Assembly: GCF_017795885.1 (NCBI RefSeq)
Contig: NZ_CP059297.1
Span: forward strand, 248,001 to 312,000
Length of the DNA: 64,000 nt
From: Brevundimonas sp. AJA228-03
GTDB lineage: Bacteria; Pseudomonadota; Alphaproteobacteria; Caulobacterales; Caulobacteraceae
Reading direction: 5' to 3'
The notes below the pieces were generated by a model. That model had not been told where the DNA came from, did no database searches, and saw only the letters and a program-made list of their open reading frames with translations. Shown here in pieces: positions 1 to 8,762 of the stretch (the stretch's first letter is position 1; the number at the start of each line of letters is the position of its first letter). The position numbers were made by a program, and so were the translations under genes.

Positions 1-657
1 GCCGGCCGTCTTCACATCCTCGACGAGATGGACAAGGCCATCGACGGCGCCCGCACCGAGCTGGGCGAATACGCGCCCAAGATCGAATCCATCAAGGTTC
101 CGGTCGACAAGATCCGCGACATCATCGGCACCGGCGGCAAGATCATCCGCGAGATCGTCGAAAAGACCGGCGCCAAGATCAACATCGAGGACGACGGCAC
201 GGTGAAGATCGCCGCCTCGGACCAGGAAAAGATCGACGCCGCCAAGAACTGGATCTCGTCGATCGTGTCCGAGCCCGAGCCCGGCATGATCTATTCCGGC
301 AAGGTCGTGAAGGTCGTCGACTTCGGCGCCTTCGTGAACTTCTTCGGGGCCAAGGACGGCCTGGTCCATGTGTCCCAGATCGCCCTGGAACGCGTCGCCA
401 ACCCGGCCGACGTCCTGTCGGAAGGCCAGGAGGTCAAGGTCAAATTCCTGGGCTTCGACGATCGCGGCAAGACCAAGCTGTCGATGAAGGTCGTCGATCA
501 GTCGACGGGCGAGGACCTGACCGACAAGATCAATGCCGAGCGCGCCGAACGCGGCGAGCCCCCCCTGACCGAAGACACCGGCGGCGGCGGCAAGAAGCGT
601 GAAGGCGGCGGAGACCGTGGCGGCGATCGCGGTCGCGGCCGCAGCCGTCGCGACTGA
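1..657 (+). CDS. pnp: Polynucleotide phosphorylase, C-terminal part (5' end outside window)
   Basis: The reading frame is open from base 1 to a TGA at 655-657 and encodes the last 218 residues of PNPase, the phosphorolytic 3'-5' exoribonuclease of the degradosome. It begins at the end of the second RNase PH-like core (GRLHILDEM). A KH domain follows with the motif [12 protein letters not shown] at about residues 40-51, then an S1 domain (about residues 93-165, starting [17 protein letters not shown]). The Gly/Arg-rich tail ([17 protein letters not shown]) is typical of alphaproteobacterial PNPase and may bind RNA or RNase E. A strong hairpin terminator follows 27 bases after the stop. The identity is secure; only the upstream part is missing. 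Confidence 0.97.
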   Translation, partial: AGRLHILDEMDKAIDGARTELGEYAPKIESIKVPVDKIRDIIGTGGKIIREIVEKTGAKINIEDDGTVKIAASDQEKIDAAKNWISSIVSEPEPGMIYSGKVVKVVDFGAFVNFFGAKDGLVHVSQIALERVANPADVLSEGQEVKVKFLGFDDRGKTKLSMKVVDQSTGEDLTDKINAERAERGEPPLTEDTGGGGKKREGGGDRGGDRGRGRSRRD

Positions 658-684
658 TCGGTCGCGTCAGCGCTGAAAGAAACG

Positions 685-713
685 AGGCCCCGCTGGTGAC
701 AGCGGGGCCTTTA
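685..713 (+). terminator. Intrinsic terminator of pnp
   Basis: A perfect 10-bp stem (AGGCCCCGCT / AGCGGGGCCT, loop GGTGAC) ends in TTTAT. It lies 27 bases after the pnp stop and just before a palindromic repeat element. Confidence 0.85.
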
Positions 714-718
714 TCATT

Positions 719-864
719 CTCCCTCCCCCGAGGGGGAGGGTGGTCGCAGCGAAGCGGAGACCGGGTGGGGCGGGCAAGGCGACACACCTGTAGCCTTTGC
801 TGGATCGCCCTGCCGCCCCCACCCGGTCGCTGCGCGACCTGCCCTCCTCCGAGGGGGAGGGAGA
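719..864. repeat. Composite palindromic repeat element (class B), pnp downstream
   Basis: Two inverted arms of about 53 bp surround a spacer of about 40 bp. Left arm (719-771): the CTCCCTCCCCCGAGGGGGAG hairpin, a GTCGCAGCGAAGCGGAGACC segment, then GGGTGGGGCG. The right arm (812-864) is its imperfect reverse complement. The same architecture recurs at 27143-27289 and, inside coding sequence, at 62892-62996 and 63299-63451. It looks like a BIME/MITE-type repeat and no gene is apparent inside it. Confidence 0.8.
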
Positions 865-875
865 GGCTCTTCTCC

Positions 876-1283
876 CTACGCCGCGCACTCCGCCGGCTTT
901 TCCTCGTCCGGACCAAACAGGCCGCAGGCGCGGTCGATTTCGCCCTGGATCAGGGCGCAGCTGTTGGCGGCGTTGCAGGGCGGATGGGTCGCAGGACTGA
1001 CGGCGATACAGCGGCTGACGAGCGATGCCGCCTCTCGGGCGCCCAATGTGTCCGAACAGGCCCCTGATTCGTCCTCACCCGAGGCATAATCGGTCGCCGG
1101 AGAGTCCGCTTCCGACATCGCCTCTTCTTGGGGCGGTGCATCGGCGGGCATCTCGGCCGTCGACTGCAGCGGCGTGACGGCCGCATCCGGCCCCGTGTCG
1201 GCGGCGGAGGGTTCGGCCGAGGGCTGGCAGGCGGCCAGACCAAGGACGGCGATCAGGGCGAAGGACGCGGTCAGGCGGGTCAT
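876..1283 (-). CDS. Small cysteine-containing lipoprotein of unknown function
   Basis: Encodes 135 residues from an ATG at 1283. The N-terminus is a lipoprotein signal peptide with lipobox LAAC (Cys at about residue 19), so the mature protein should be lipid-anchored. An acidic, Ala/Pro-rich linker (about 20-70) is followed by a compact C-terminal part with five cysteines (CSDTLG, SRCIAVS, HPPCNAANSCALI, RACGLFG), which suggests a disulfide-bonded domain. I do not recognise the family. It stands alone between a palindromic element and rph, with a 66-bp gap upstream, and reads in the same direction as rph. Confidence 0.75.
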   Translation of the reverse strand: MTRLTASFALIAVLGLAACQPSAEPSAADTGPDAAVTPLQSTAEMPADAPPQEEAMSEADSPATDYASGEDESGACSDTLGAREAASLVSRCIAVSPATHPPCNAANSCALIQGEIDRACGLFGPDEEKPAECAA

Positions 1284-1349
1284 GGGCCGTCTCCGGGCGG
1301 GAAAACGACGACGATGCGCCGCTTCCCGCCGTCTGCAAAGCCCCCACGC

Positions 1350-2078
1350 TCACCGCGCGATTGCGGCGTCCACGGCGGCGCGCTGCAGGGCGAACAGGTC
1401 GTTGCAGCCCCGTTCGGCCAGCTGGAACAGCCGGTCGAACTCGGGACGGGAGAAGCCGCGCTTCTCGCCCGTGGCCTGGATCTCGACGATGGTGCCCGAG
1501 CCGGTCAGGACGAAATTGCCGTCGGCCTCGGCGTTGGAATCCTCTTCGTAGTCGAGGTCCAGCACCGGCGTATCGGCGAAGATCCCGCAGGAGACGGCCG
1601 CGACCTGATCCAGGATCGGATCGGTCTTCATGACCCCCTCGGCCCGCAGGTAGTTCAGGGCCGTGGCCATGGCGACCCAGGCCCCGGTGATCGAGGCGGT
1701 GCGGGTGCCACCGTCGGCCTGGATGACGTCGCAGTCGATCAGCACCTGACGCTCGCCCAGCGCCTTCAGGTCGACCACGGCGCGAAGGCTCCGGCCGATC
1801 AATCGTTGAATTTCCTGCGTCCGGCCCGACTGTTTGCCGGCGGCGGCCTCGCGGCGGCCGCGGGTGTGGGTGGCGCGGGGCAGCATGCCGTATTCGGCCG
1901 TGACCCAGCCCGCCCCCTTTCCGCGCATCCAGCCGGGCACGCTTTCCTCGACCGAGGCGGTCACCAGCACCTTCGTGTGGCCGAACGAGACGAGACAGGA
2001 GCCCTCGGCATAACGGTTGACGCCGGTTTCCAGCGTCACGGAGCGGAGCTGTTCGGGGGTGCGGTCGGAGGGGCGCAT
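1350..2078 (-). CDS. rph: Ribonuclease PH
   Basis: Encodes 242 residues, normal for RNase PH, which trims tRNA 3' ends phosphorolytically. Family signatures are clear: [12 protein letters not shown] at the start, [52 protein letters not shown], and [19 protein letters not shown] in the phosphate-binding core. It is divergent from hrcA, with 64 bp between the start codons, the common alphaproteobacterial arrangement rph / hrcA-grpE. Both promoters must lie in that short gap; I could not assign them with confidence. Confidence 0.97.
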   Translation of the reverse strand: MRPSDRTPEQLRSVTLETGVNRYAEGSCLVSFGHTKVLVTASVEESVPGWMRGKGAGWVTAEYGMLPRATHTRGRREAAAGKQSGRTQEIQRLIGRSLRAVVDLKALGERQVLIDCDVIQADGGTRTASITGAWVAMATALNYLRAEGVMKTDPILDQVAAVSCGIFADTPVLDLDYEEDSNAEADGNFVLTGSGTIVEIQATGEKRGFSRPEFDRLFQLAERGCNDLFALQRAAVDAAIAR

Positions 2079-2142
2079 GACGGGTATCCTTGGCGGCAGA
2101 GAATGCGTTGGCGTATCGGGCCGGGCTGCTTATCCTGAAAGG

Positions 2143-3246
2143 GTGAGCCTGTATGCCCCCCACCCGTCACCCTTCGCCAACCAGACCGGCCCCGCGGCCG
2201 GGCTGACGGCGCTGGACGCCCGCGCGCGCGACATCTTCCGCCGGGTGGTGGAGACCTATCTGGAGACGGGCGAGCCGGTCGGGTCGCGAACAGTGTCGCG
2301 CGGGGGCGTGCAGCTGTCGCCCGCCTCGATCCGCAACACGATGCAGGACCTGACCCTGGCGGGGCTGCTGGCCGCGCCCCACACCTCCGCCGGACGTATC
2401 CCGACCCATGCGGGCCTGCGGCTGTTCGTCGACGGCCTGCTGGAGATCGGCGACATTGGCACCGAGGAACGGCGCGAGATCGACGGGCGGCTGGCCGGGC
2501 GCGGCAAGGGGTTCGAGGAGGCGCTGGACGAGGCGACGTCCCTGCTGTCCGGGCTGGCCGGGGGGGCGGGCATCGTGGCGACCCCGATCCGCGACGCGGG
2601 CGTCAAACATGTGGAGTTCGTGGCGCTGGGCCCCGATCAGGCGCTGGCGGTGCTGGTCGGAGACGACGGCTCGGTCGAGAACCGGATCATGACCCTGGCG
2701 GCCGGGGTGACGCCCTCGACCCTGCAGGAGGCGTCCAACTTCCTGAACGCGCGGCTGAAGGGCCGGCCGCTGGCCGAGGCGCGCAGCGAGATGGGGGCCG
2801 AACTGGCCGCCGCGCGGCAGGAGCTGAACGCGGCCGCCGCCCGGCTGGTGGAGGACGGCCTGGCCGCCTGGTCGGGCGGACCGGATCGGGAACGGTCCCT
2901 GATCGTGCGGGGCCGCGCCAACCTGTTGCAGGATGCGGGCGCGGCCGAAGATCTGGAGCGGGTGCGGATCCTGTTCGACGACCTGGAGCAGAAGGAACAG
3001 CTGATCGGCCTGCTGGACGGGGTCAATGCGGCCCAGGGCGTGCGCATCTTTATCGGGGCGGAGACGCGGTTGTTTTCGCTTTCGGGTTCCGCTGTGGTCG
3101 CAGCACCCTATATGACGGGCCGCCAGCGGGTTCTGGGCGCCATCGGCGTGATCGGACCCGCTCGACTGAACTATGCCCGCATCATTCCGTTGGTGGACTA
3201 CACCGCCCGGGTGCTGGGCCGCATACTGGACGGACAAGACACGTGA
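2143..3246 (+). CDS. hrcA: Heat-inducible transcription repressor HrcA
   Basis: I place the start at the GTG at 2143, giving 367 residues ([16 protein letters not shown]...). An upstream ATG at 2017 would run into the divergent rph gene. The N-terminal winged helix includes [21 protein letters not shown] and [18 protein letters not shown]; the rest is the GAF-like dimerisation and insertion region typical of HrcA. HrcA binds CIRCE operators with help from GroE; a candidate CIRCE precedes groES at 17170-17196. The TGA stop overlaps the grpE GTG by 4 bp, so the two are translationally coupled. Confidence 0.95.
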   Translation: MSLYAPHPSPFANQTGPAAGLTALDARARDIFRRVVETYLETGEPVGSRTVSRGGVQLSPASIRNTMQDLTLAGLLAAPHTSAGRIPTHAGLRLFVDGLLEIGDIGTEERREIDGRLAGRGKGFEEALDEATSLLSGLAGGAGIVATPIRDAGVKHVEFVALGPDQALAVLVGDDGSVENRIMTLAAGVTPSTLQEASNFLNARLKGRPLAEARSEMGAELAAARQELNAAAARLVEDGLAAWSGGPDRERSLIVRGRANLLQDAGAAEDLERVRILFDDLEQKEQLIGLLDGVNAAQGVRIFIGAETRLFSLSGSAVVAAPYMTGRQRVLGAIGVIGPARLNYARIIPLVDYTARVLGRILDGQDT

Positions 3247-3893
3247 CCGATACGACCAACCCGAACGATCTCGAAGCCCAGCTGGACGAGGCCCTGGCCA
3301 ATGCCGAGGCCGGGCTGGACGGCAATCCGGACGACCTGGGGCCGGACAGCCTGGCCCCTCTGGACGCGATGATCGCCGACCGCGACCTGTGGAAGGACCG
3401 CGCGATGCGGGCGGCGGCCGAGGCCGACAACGTCAAGCGCCGCACCGAGACCCAGATGAACGACGCGCGGGCCTTTGCCATCCAGCGCTTCGCCAGGGAC
3501 CTGCTGGGCGTGGCCGACAATCTGGAGCGCGCCCTGATGGCCGCGCCCAAGGACGCCGACAGCGCCGCGGCCGGCCTGATCAACGGACTGGAGCTGACAC
3601 AGAAGTCGCTGCTGCAGGCCTTCGAGACCAATGGCCTGAAGCGGCTGGCCCCCGGTCTGGGCGATCCGTTCGATCCGCATCTGCATCAGGCCATGATGGA
3701 ACAGCCCTCGACCGAAGCGCCCGGAGGGACGGTGATCCAGACGATGCAGGCCGGCTACGAATTGTTCGGCCGGACGGTTCGCCCGGCGATGGTCGTGGTG
3801 GCGGCCAGGGGATCCGGTCCGCAAGGGACCAACCCCTATGCCACAGCGCCCAACGGCAGCGGCAACGGCGGGACCTTCGACGGCCAGGCCTGA
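3243..3893 (+). CDS. grpE: Nucleotide exchange factor GrpE
   Basis: Encodes 216 residues from a GTG that overlaps the hrcA stop. GrpE releases ADP from DnaK. An acidic N-terminus leads into the long helix ([20 protein letters not shown], about residues 50-70) and the C-terminal beta-wing with the signature [17 protein letters not shown] near residues 165-181. The Gly/Asn-rich tail ([14 protein letters not shown]) is low-complexity. It is second in the hrcA-grpE operon and converges on the dienelactone hydrolase gene with only 2 bp between stops. Confidence 0.97.
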   Translation: MTDTTNPNDLEAQLDEALANAEAGLDGNPDDLGPDSLAPLDAMIADRDLWKDRAMRAAAEADNVKRRTETQMNDARAFAIQRFARDLLGVADNLERALMAAPKDADSAAAGLINGLELTQKSLLQAFETNGLKRLAPGLGDPFDPHLHQAMMEQPSTEAPGGTVIQTMQAGYELFGRTVRPAMVVVAARGSGPQGTNPYATAPNGSGNGGTFDGQA

Positions 3894-3895
3894 GG

Positions 3896-4798
3896 CTATT
3901 TGAGCTTCGCCTCGAACAGGGCCGTCAGCCGCGCCCAGCCGTCGGCGGCGTCGGCGGCATTGTAGCTGGGGCGATAGTCGGCATGGAAGCCGTGCTGGGC
4001 GTCGTCATAAACCTTGATGCCGCTCTCGCTCGCACCGGCCGTGGCCAGGGCCGTCTGCATGGCCTGGACCGTGTCCAGGGGGATGCCCTGATCCAGCCCG
4101 CCGTAGTTGCCGATCACCACGCCCTTCAGATCGGCCGCCAGATCGACGGGATAGGGACGGCCGCTCTCGACCTGGGCCGGGGTCGCGGTCGGCGAAGGCG
4201 CAAGGCGGCCATACCAGGCCACGCCCGCGTCGATGGCGGCAAAGCGCGCCGCGGCCTGCCAGACGACCTTGCCGCCCCAGCAGAAGCCGGTGATGCCGAC
4301 CTTGTCGTCATTGGCCCACAGCTGGCCCGAGGCCCAGTTCAGGGTCGCGTCGATGTCGCCCATGACCTGTTCGTATCCGGCGGCCCCGACGATGGCCTGA
4401 ATCCGCTGCATATCGGCCAGGGGGGCGGGATCCTCGACGCGCACGAAGAAGGCGGGAGCGATGGCGGCATAGCCCTGTCTGGCCAGGCGGCGGCAGACGT
4501 CCTGGATATAGGCGTGCAGGCCGAAGATCTCGGACACCACGATGACCAGCGGCCAGGGTCCGTCCCCTTCCGGGCGCGCGACATAGGCCGGCAGGTCGAA
4601 TCCGTCGGGGGCCGGACAGGTGACCATGCCGACCTCCAGCCCTGCGGCATCGGTCACGATCGGTCGGGCGGACTGGGCGAGCGCCGCCGGGCAGTAGCCG
4701 GTGAAGACCGCGGCCCCCAGGGTCAGGGCGCCCAGACCGCGGCGGGACAGTTTCAGGTCTTCGGCGGTCAGGCCTTCGGGGCGGGTCAGGATGGTCAT
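3896..4798 (-). CDS. Secreted dienelactone hydrolase family protein
   Basis: Encodes 300 residues. I chose the ATG at 4798, not the one at 4822, because AAGGAG lies just upstream of it. The N-terminus carries a twin-arginine-like signal (SRRGLGALTLGAAVFTG... AALAQS), so Tat export to the periplasm is likely. The alpha/beta-hydrolase core has the cysteine nucleophile in GFCWGGK (about residue 175) and the catalytic His in DDAQHGFHADYR near the C-terminus, as in dienelactone hydrolases. The substrate cannot be read from sequence. It is monocistronic, followed convergently by grpE. Confidence 0.88.
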   Translation of the reverse strand: MTILTRPEGLTAEDLKLSRRGLGALTLGAAVFTGYCPAALAQSARPIVTDAAGLEVGMVTCPAPDGFDLPAYVARPEGDGPWPLVIVVSEIFGLHAYIQDVCRRLARQGYAAIAPAFFVRVEDPAPLADMQRIQAIVGAAGYEQVMGDIDATLNWASGQLWANDDKVGITGFCWGGKVVWQAAARFAAIDAGVAWYGRLAPSPTATPAQVESGRPYPVDLAADLKGVVIGNYGGLDQGIPLDTVQAMQTALATAGASESGIKVYDDAQHGFHADYRPSYNAADAADGWARLTALFEAKLK

Positions 4799-4871
4799 CG
4801 CAACTCCTTGCTCGGTTGCCATGACCTTGGGCGACGGATCGCGCCGGGTCGAGTCACGCCCGCGTGCGGCG

Positions 4872-5477
4872 TCAGGTCGCGCGCCTGAGGGTCAGATTGA
4901 TGCGTCCGCCGCCGGGTATCAGGGCCGATGACCCGGCCAGCAGACGGTCGATGCCGTGCCGGGCCAGTCGGGCGGGCCCGGTCAGGGCGCAGACGTCGCC
5001 CGAACCCAGCCGGATCGACCGCGTCGGGCCGCCGTCCGCCGGGCCGATGCGAAACACGGCGGTGTCCCCCAGCGAGACCGATACGACCGGCGCGGTCAGG
5101 TCGACCTCGTCCCGGTCCTGATGCAGGCCCATCCGGGCCGTGTCCCGATACAGATTGACCAGACAGGCGTCCGGCGGATCGCTCCCGCCGGTCAGGCCAT
5201 CCCACAGGGCCACAAGCGTGGCCGGGATCGGCGGCCAGGGCGCGCCCGTCTCCGGGTGGGTGGTCTGGTAGCGATAGCCCGCGCGGTCCGACACCCAGCC
5301 GACCCGGCCCATATTGGTCATCCGGACCGAGAACGGCTTTCCGCCCGGCGTGACCGGCCGATAGAAGGGCGCGATGCTGATTGCGGCCTGGATCTCGGCC
5401 AGCAGGTCCGTCCGGGCCGCCGGGTCGAGCGCGCCGGGCCGGTAGAGAAAGCCGGGCAGGTCGGGGAACGGCTCCAT
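4872..5477 (-). CDS. alkB: Alpha-ketoglutarate-dependent dioxygenase AlkB
   Basis: Encodes 201 residues if it starts at MEPFPDLPGF (ATG 5477), just after the stop of the Trm112-like gene; an ORF extending to 5543 would overlap that gene. AlkB removes alkyl groups from DNA bases using Fe(II) and 2-oxoglutarate. The iron ligands are visible as HxD in LHQDRDE and the distal His in LARHGIDR, and the 2-oxoglutarate-binding arginines lie in RINLTLR at the C-terminus. DRAGYRYQ and CLVNLYRD also match the family. It is probably cotranscribed with the upstream Trm112-like gene. Confidence 0.93.
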   Translation of the reverse strand: MEPFPDLPGFLYRPGALDPAARTDLLAEIQAAISIAPFYRPVTPGGKPFSVRMTNMGRVGWVSDRAGYRYQTTHPETGAPWPPIPATLVALWDGLTGGSDPPDACLVNLYRDTARMGLHQDRDEVDLTAPVVSVSLGDTAVFRIGPADGGPTRSIRLGSGDVCALTGPARLARHGIDRLLAGSSALIPGGGRINLTLRRAT

Positions 5478-5493
5478 CGGGGCCGCGCGGGGA

Positions 5494-5688
5494 TCAGTCC
5501 AGCGCCCGCGCCTCTTCCGGCAGCATGATCGGCACGCCGTCACGGATCGGAAAGGCCAGTTTGGCGCCCCTGGAAATCAGCTCGCTGGCCGCGCGGTCAT
5601 AGTCCAGCTTTCCGCGCGTGACAGGGCAAACCAGCACCTCAAGCAGGCGGGGATCCACTGAAGAGGGGGTGTTGAAAGTGTCGCTCAT
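5494..5688 (-). CDS. Trm112 family protein (YcaR-like)
   Basis: A 64-residue protein with the core of the family: [19 protein letters not shown], then [20 protein letters not shown] and LPEEARAL. Only one of the metal-binding cysteines is kept (CPVT), as often in bacterial members, so zinc binding is uncertain. Eukaryotic Trm112 activates methyltransferases; the role of the short bacterial form is not well defined. It lies 16 bp upstream of alkB on the same strand. A tract of 7-bp repeats begins immediately 5' of it. Confidence 0.88.
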   Translation of the reverse strand: MSDTFNTPSSVDPRLLEVLVCPVTRGKLDYDRAASELISRGAKLAFPIRDGVPIMLPEEARALD

Positions 5689-5690
5689 GA

Positions 5691-5795
5691 AGGCAGTAGG
5701 CCGCAGGCATCAGGCAGTAGCAAGGGGGCTCGACGTCACATCGGACCCGGTTTGGCCAAAAGTCCTACTGCCTACTGCTTACTGCCTATTGCCTG
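5691..5795. repeat. Inverted tract of 7-bp repeats (GGCAGTA type)
   Basis: AGGCAGTAG occurs at 5691-5699 and 5712-5720. Four complementary units in inverted orientation (CTACTGC, CTACTGC, TTACTGC, CTATTGC) fill 5765-5792. Together they can form a stem around a spacer of about 44 bp. The same heptamer ends the tract at 59271-59321. No gene fits here. Confidence 0.75.
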
Positions 5796-5800
5796 TTCGG

Positions 5801-6460
5801 TCACTGCATTGCCGTCGGGCCGTCGCCATCCCCCATCTCGGCCGCGTCAATCCGCATCAGGGCGGTCAGGACGGCGACGCGGTCATCCAGGGTCAGGGCC
5901 TCGAGCAGCGCCTGCTTCTCCGGACCGTCGAATGGCAGGGCCATGGACAGGCTGTTGATCAAGGCTTCCTGGGGGGCCGCCTCGGCCGTTTCCCAGTCGA
6001 TTTCCAGCTGGCGGCGCTCGAGATAGGCGCGGAGCGCGCCCAGGAAGGTTTCCCGCTCGAACGTCTCGCCCCCGGTCGGTGCCGTCAGGTCGCTCTCGAA
6101 CGGGGCGAAGGTGGCGCGCACCTGGCGATAGGGGGTCTGGGTCGGCAGTTCGGAGGCGACGCGGAACCGGGCCACGCCGGTCAGGGTGACCAGATAGCGC
6201 CCGTCAGAGGTCTCGGCGAAGCTGGTGATCCGCCCGGCGCAGCCCACGGCCGAGAGGCTGGGCAGGGGGCGCGGTCCGCCGACCGGCTGGATCATGCCCA
6301 CGACCCGATCGCCCGCCATGGCGTCGTCGATCATGTTCAGATAGCGCGGCTCGAAGATATTCAGCGGCAACTGCCCGCGCGGCAGCAGGATGGACCCCGG
6401 CAGGGGGAACACCGGAATGACCTGGGGCAGGTCGACGGCCTTCACATAGCCCTGGGCCAT
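5801..6460 (-). CDS. Lon N-terminal (substrate-binding) domain protein
   Basis: Encodes 219 residues from the ATG at 6460 (MAQGYVKAVDLPQVIPVFPL). The frame continues upstream to 6589, but that part overlaps the cnoX gene and is not protein-like. The sequence matches stand-alone Lon substrate-binding domain proteins: VFPLPGSILLPRGQLPLNIF, EPRYLNMIDDAMAGDR, GCAGRITSF, YLVTLTGVARFRV. There is no ATPase or protease domain. Such proteins are often beside thioredoxin-like or Trm112 genes in alphaproteobacteria, as here, but their role is not established. It follows cnoX by 14 bp and is probably in its operon. Confidence 0.88.
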   Translation of the reverse strand: MAQGYVKAVDLPQVIPVFPLPGSILLPRGQLPLNIFEPRYLNMIDDAMAGDRVVGMIQPVGGPRPLPSLSAVGCAGRITSFAETSDGRYLVTLTGVARFRVASELPTQTPYRQVRATFAPFESDLTAPTGGETFERETFLGALRAYLERRQLEIDWETAEAAPQEALINSLSMALPFDGPEKQALLEALTLDDRVAVLTALMRIDAAEMGDGDGPTAMQ

Positions 6461-6474
6461 CGGTCGTCTCCGCC

Positions 6475-7377
6475 TTATGCGAACAGGATGGAGGACAGGC
6501 GGCGACGCCCGTCCCTGGCGATGTCGGACGACAGGCCGGCGGCCTCGAACACGACCAGCAACTGCTTTCTGGCCGCGTGGTCGTTCCACTCCAAATCGGC
6601 CTGGACGATGTCCAGCAGGTTGGTGACCGCCCCCTTCAGATCGCCTGACGCAGCCTGGGCCAGCGAGAGGTCATAGCGGGCCTGATGATCGGCCGGGTTG
6701 GCGCGCAGGGCGGCCTCCAGCGCGGCCGTCTCGCCGGTCGGGGCGGCCGAGGCCAGGGCCAGCTGGGCCCGCAGGCTGATGACGGCGACGTTCTTCGACC
6801 CGGCCGACGCCATGGCCACGGTCTGGCGGGCCTGGTCGGCATCGCCGCCGGCCAGATAGACGCGCGCCATCCCGGCGATGGCGTCCTCGTTCTCCGGCTC
6901 CAGGGTCAGGACATGGGCGAACGCCTGGGCGGCACCGCCGAAGTCGTCCAGGCCCAGGGATTCCTCGCCGAGCGCCAGCAGCTGCTGAACGTCGGAGTTG
7001 ACGCCCTCCCCGCCCGACAGTTTCTCGATGAAGGCCTTGATCTGGCTCTCGGGCACCGCACCCTGAAAACCGTCGACCGGCTGACCGTCGACGAAGGCAT
7101 AGACGGTCGGGATCGACTGGACCCGCAGCTGACCGGCGTAGGCCGGGTTTCTGTCGACGTCGATCTTGACCAGCTTGACCGCGCCGCCCGCGGCCCGGAC
7201 CTGTTTCTCCAGCGCAGGCGTCAGGGTCCGGCACGGTCCGCACCAGGTGGCCCAGAAGTCGACGATGACCGGCTGGATCCTCGACTGGGCGATGACGTCC
7301 GTCATGAATCCCGCGTCTGACCCGTCCTTGATCAGGTCGTCAGCGCCGGCGGTCGGAGTGGGGTCGACAAGGCTCAT
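6475..7377 (-). CDS. cnoX: Chaperedoxin CnoX (thioredoxin plus TPR)
   Basis: Encodes 300 residues. An N-terminal thioredoxin domain (about 20-125) holds the full active site WCGPC (Cys46/Cys49). A TPR-like helical half follows (about 130-300, with LGEESLGLDDFGGAAQ and ANPADHQARYDLSLAQ). This matches CnoX/YbbN, which holds oxidised proteins and passes them to GroEL and DnaK. E. coli CnoX lacks the redox pair; retention of WCGPC fits the reported Caulobacter form, which also has thioredoxin activity. It is first in a likely operon with the Lon-N, Trm112-like and alkB genes. Confidence 0.92.
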   Translation of the reverse strand: MSLVDPTPTAGADDLIKDGSDAGFMTDVIAQSRIQPVIVDFWATWCGPCRTLTPALEKQVRAAGGAVKLVKIDVDRNPAYAGQLRVQSIPTVYAFVDGQPVDGFQGAVPESQIKAFIEKLSGGEGVNSDVQQLLALGEESLGLDDFGGAAQAFAHVLTLEPENEDAIAGMARVYLAGGDADQARQTVAMASAGSKNVAVISLRAQLALASAAPTGETAALEAALRANPADHQARYDLSLAQAASGDLKGAVTNLLDIVQADLEWNDHAARKQLLVVFEAAGLSSDIARDGRRRLSSILFA

Positions 7378-7442
7378 CGGTGGTCTCTGCTACAGGCTTT
7401 GATCATGCGGAACGTCTCAGATGGTCGCGGGGGGCTCCGGAC

Positions 7443-7949
7443 TCAAGCGTTGAAGTCGATCACCAGGGGCTCGCGGTCGATCGCGGCCAGAAACTGACGG
7501 AAAGCCGCCTGGGTCAGCGCCGTTGTGGCCGTGTTGGTCAGGGGATGAAAGTTGACGATGTCGGCCTGCCACAAACGGCGGTCCAGCACGAAGGTCACGC
7601 GCCGGTCGACATCGTTGATCAGTCCCAGCGCCGTCACCGAGCCGGGCCGGACGCCCAGGGTCTCGAACATCAGGGCCTCGTTGCCGAACGACAGGCGGTC
7701 CGAGCCGATGATCCGGGGCGCGGCCTTCAGGTCGATGACCGTGTCCTGACGGGCCGAGATCAGCCACAGTCGGCCCTTCCTGTCCTTCAGGAACAGGTTC
7801 TTGGTGTGCGCGCCCGGCAGGGAGGCCTTGAGTTCGAGACCCTCTTCCACCCGGAATACGGCGTCGTGGTCGGTGGTCGCCCCCGTGATCGCACGCTCGC
7901 CCATCCATTGCAGAAGGCTGTCGCGGTCATGCAGCGGTTGAGGGGTCAT
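7443..7949 (-). CDS. proX: Prolyl-tRNA deacylase (YbaK/ProX-type)
   Basis: Encodes 168 residues from the ATG at 7949 ([20 protein letters not shown]). The domain is the YbaK/aaRS-associated fold that hydrolyses Ala-tRNA(Pro) in trans. Matching motifs are [20 protein letters not shown] (about residues 45-65), [20 protein letters not shown] and [18 protein letters not shown]. The Lys in TKNLFL is the conserved catalytic-site residue. It diverges from the DUF6065 gene over a 50-bp gap. Family assignment is strong; the gene symbol follows common usage (also prdX). Confidence 0.88.
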   Translation of the reverse strand: MTPQPLHDRDSLLQWMGERAITGATTDHDAVFRVEEGLELKASLPGAHTKNLFLKDRKGRLWLISARQDTVIDLKAAPRIIGSDRLSFGNEALMFETLGVRPGSVTALGLINDVDRRVTFVLDRRLWQADIVNFHPLTNTATTALTQAAFRQFLAAIDREPLVIDFNA

Positions 7950-7999
7950 GGCGGGCCGGGCTAGGATCAAGTCTGTTCGATACCGGAGGATGCCTCGCC

Positions 8000-8740
8000 T
8001 TGGAACTGGAATGCTATCCCATGTCGGCCCGGCCGCCGGACATGGTGCCGGGTCGCCAGTCGCGGAACTGGATGGACGCCTTCGTCAGCCGGCATCCGTA
8101 TCGCTGCCTGCCGCTGACCATGGCCAACACCACGGGGTGGGAAATCCTGTGTCCCTTCACCTTCACGGCCGAGTGGAACGGCGGGCCGTCGCAGTCCGAC
8201 ATCACCATCACGCCGGAGCGCCCACAGCCGGAGCTGGATCATTTCGTCACCTCGCACTTCTCGCGCGGCGTCCTGACCATGCATCCCCAGTATCTGTTCC
8301 GCACGCCGCCCGGCTGGGGGATGATCTGCTCGGGATCGCCCAACCATGTGAAGGACGGCATCCAGCCCCTGGTCGGTCTGATCGAGACGGACTGGCTGCC
8401 GTTTCCGTTCACGATGAACTGGATCTTCACCCGGCCGGGTCGGGTCCGGTTCGAGCGGGGCGAGCCGTTCTGCTTCATCAATCTGGTCGAGCACCGGAAG
8501 ATGGAGGCGGTGCAGCCCGTGATCCGGACGCTGGAATCCAATCCTGTGATGAAGGGTCAGTTCGAGGCCTGGAACCGGCAGCGCACGGACTTCAACACCC
8601 GCCTGGCGTCCGGCGACCCCGATGCGGCCAAGGAGGCCTGGCAGCGGTTCTACTTCAAGGGCGAGATTCCGGAGGCCCTGGGTTCGGCCCCCGAAACCCA
8701 TGCCAACAAGCGCCGATTGAAGATGCCCCGGGTCGGCTGA
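8000..8740 (+). CDS. DUF6065 family protein
   Basis: Encodes 246 residues. The start is a TTG at 8000 with GGAGGA at 7985-7990. The protein ([18 protein letters not shown]...) is rich in Trp, Phe and Pro, with [19 protein letters not shown] and [16 protein letters not shown], and no signal peptide or membrane segment. I recognise it as resembling DUF6065, a family of unknown function often near oxygenase-like genes in Caulobacterales, but here it stands alone. A hairpin overlaps its stop codon. Confidence 0.75.
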   Translation: MELECYPMSARPPDMVPGRQSRNWMDAFVSRHPYRCLPLTMANTTGWEILCPFTFTAEWNGGPSQSDITITPERPQPELDHFVTSHFSRGVLTMHPQYLFRTPPGWGMICSGSPNHVKDGIQPLVGLIETDWLPFPFTMNWIFTRPGRVRFERGEPFCFINLVEHRKMEAVQPVIRTLESNPVMKGQFEAWNRQRTDFNTRLASGDPDAAKEAWQRFYFKGEIPEALGSAPETHANKRRLKMPRVG

Positions 8741-8752
8741 ATCCGACCCGGG
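8727..8752 (+). terminator. Hairpin terminator between convergent genes
   Basis: A perfect 10-bp stem, CCCGGGTCGG / CCGACCCGGG, with loop CTGAAT contains the DUF6065 stop codon. There is no T-run, so it may work in both directions or need Rho. Confidence 0.6.
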
Positions 8753-8762
8753 ACGTCCGTCG

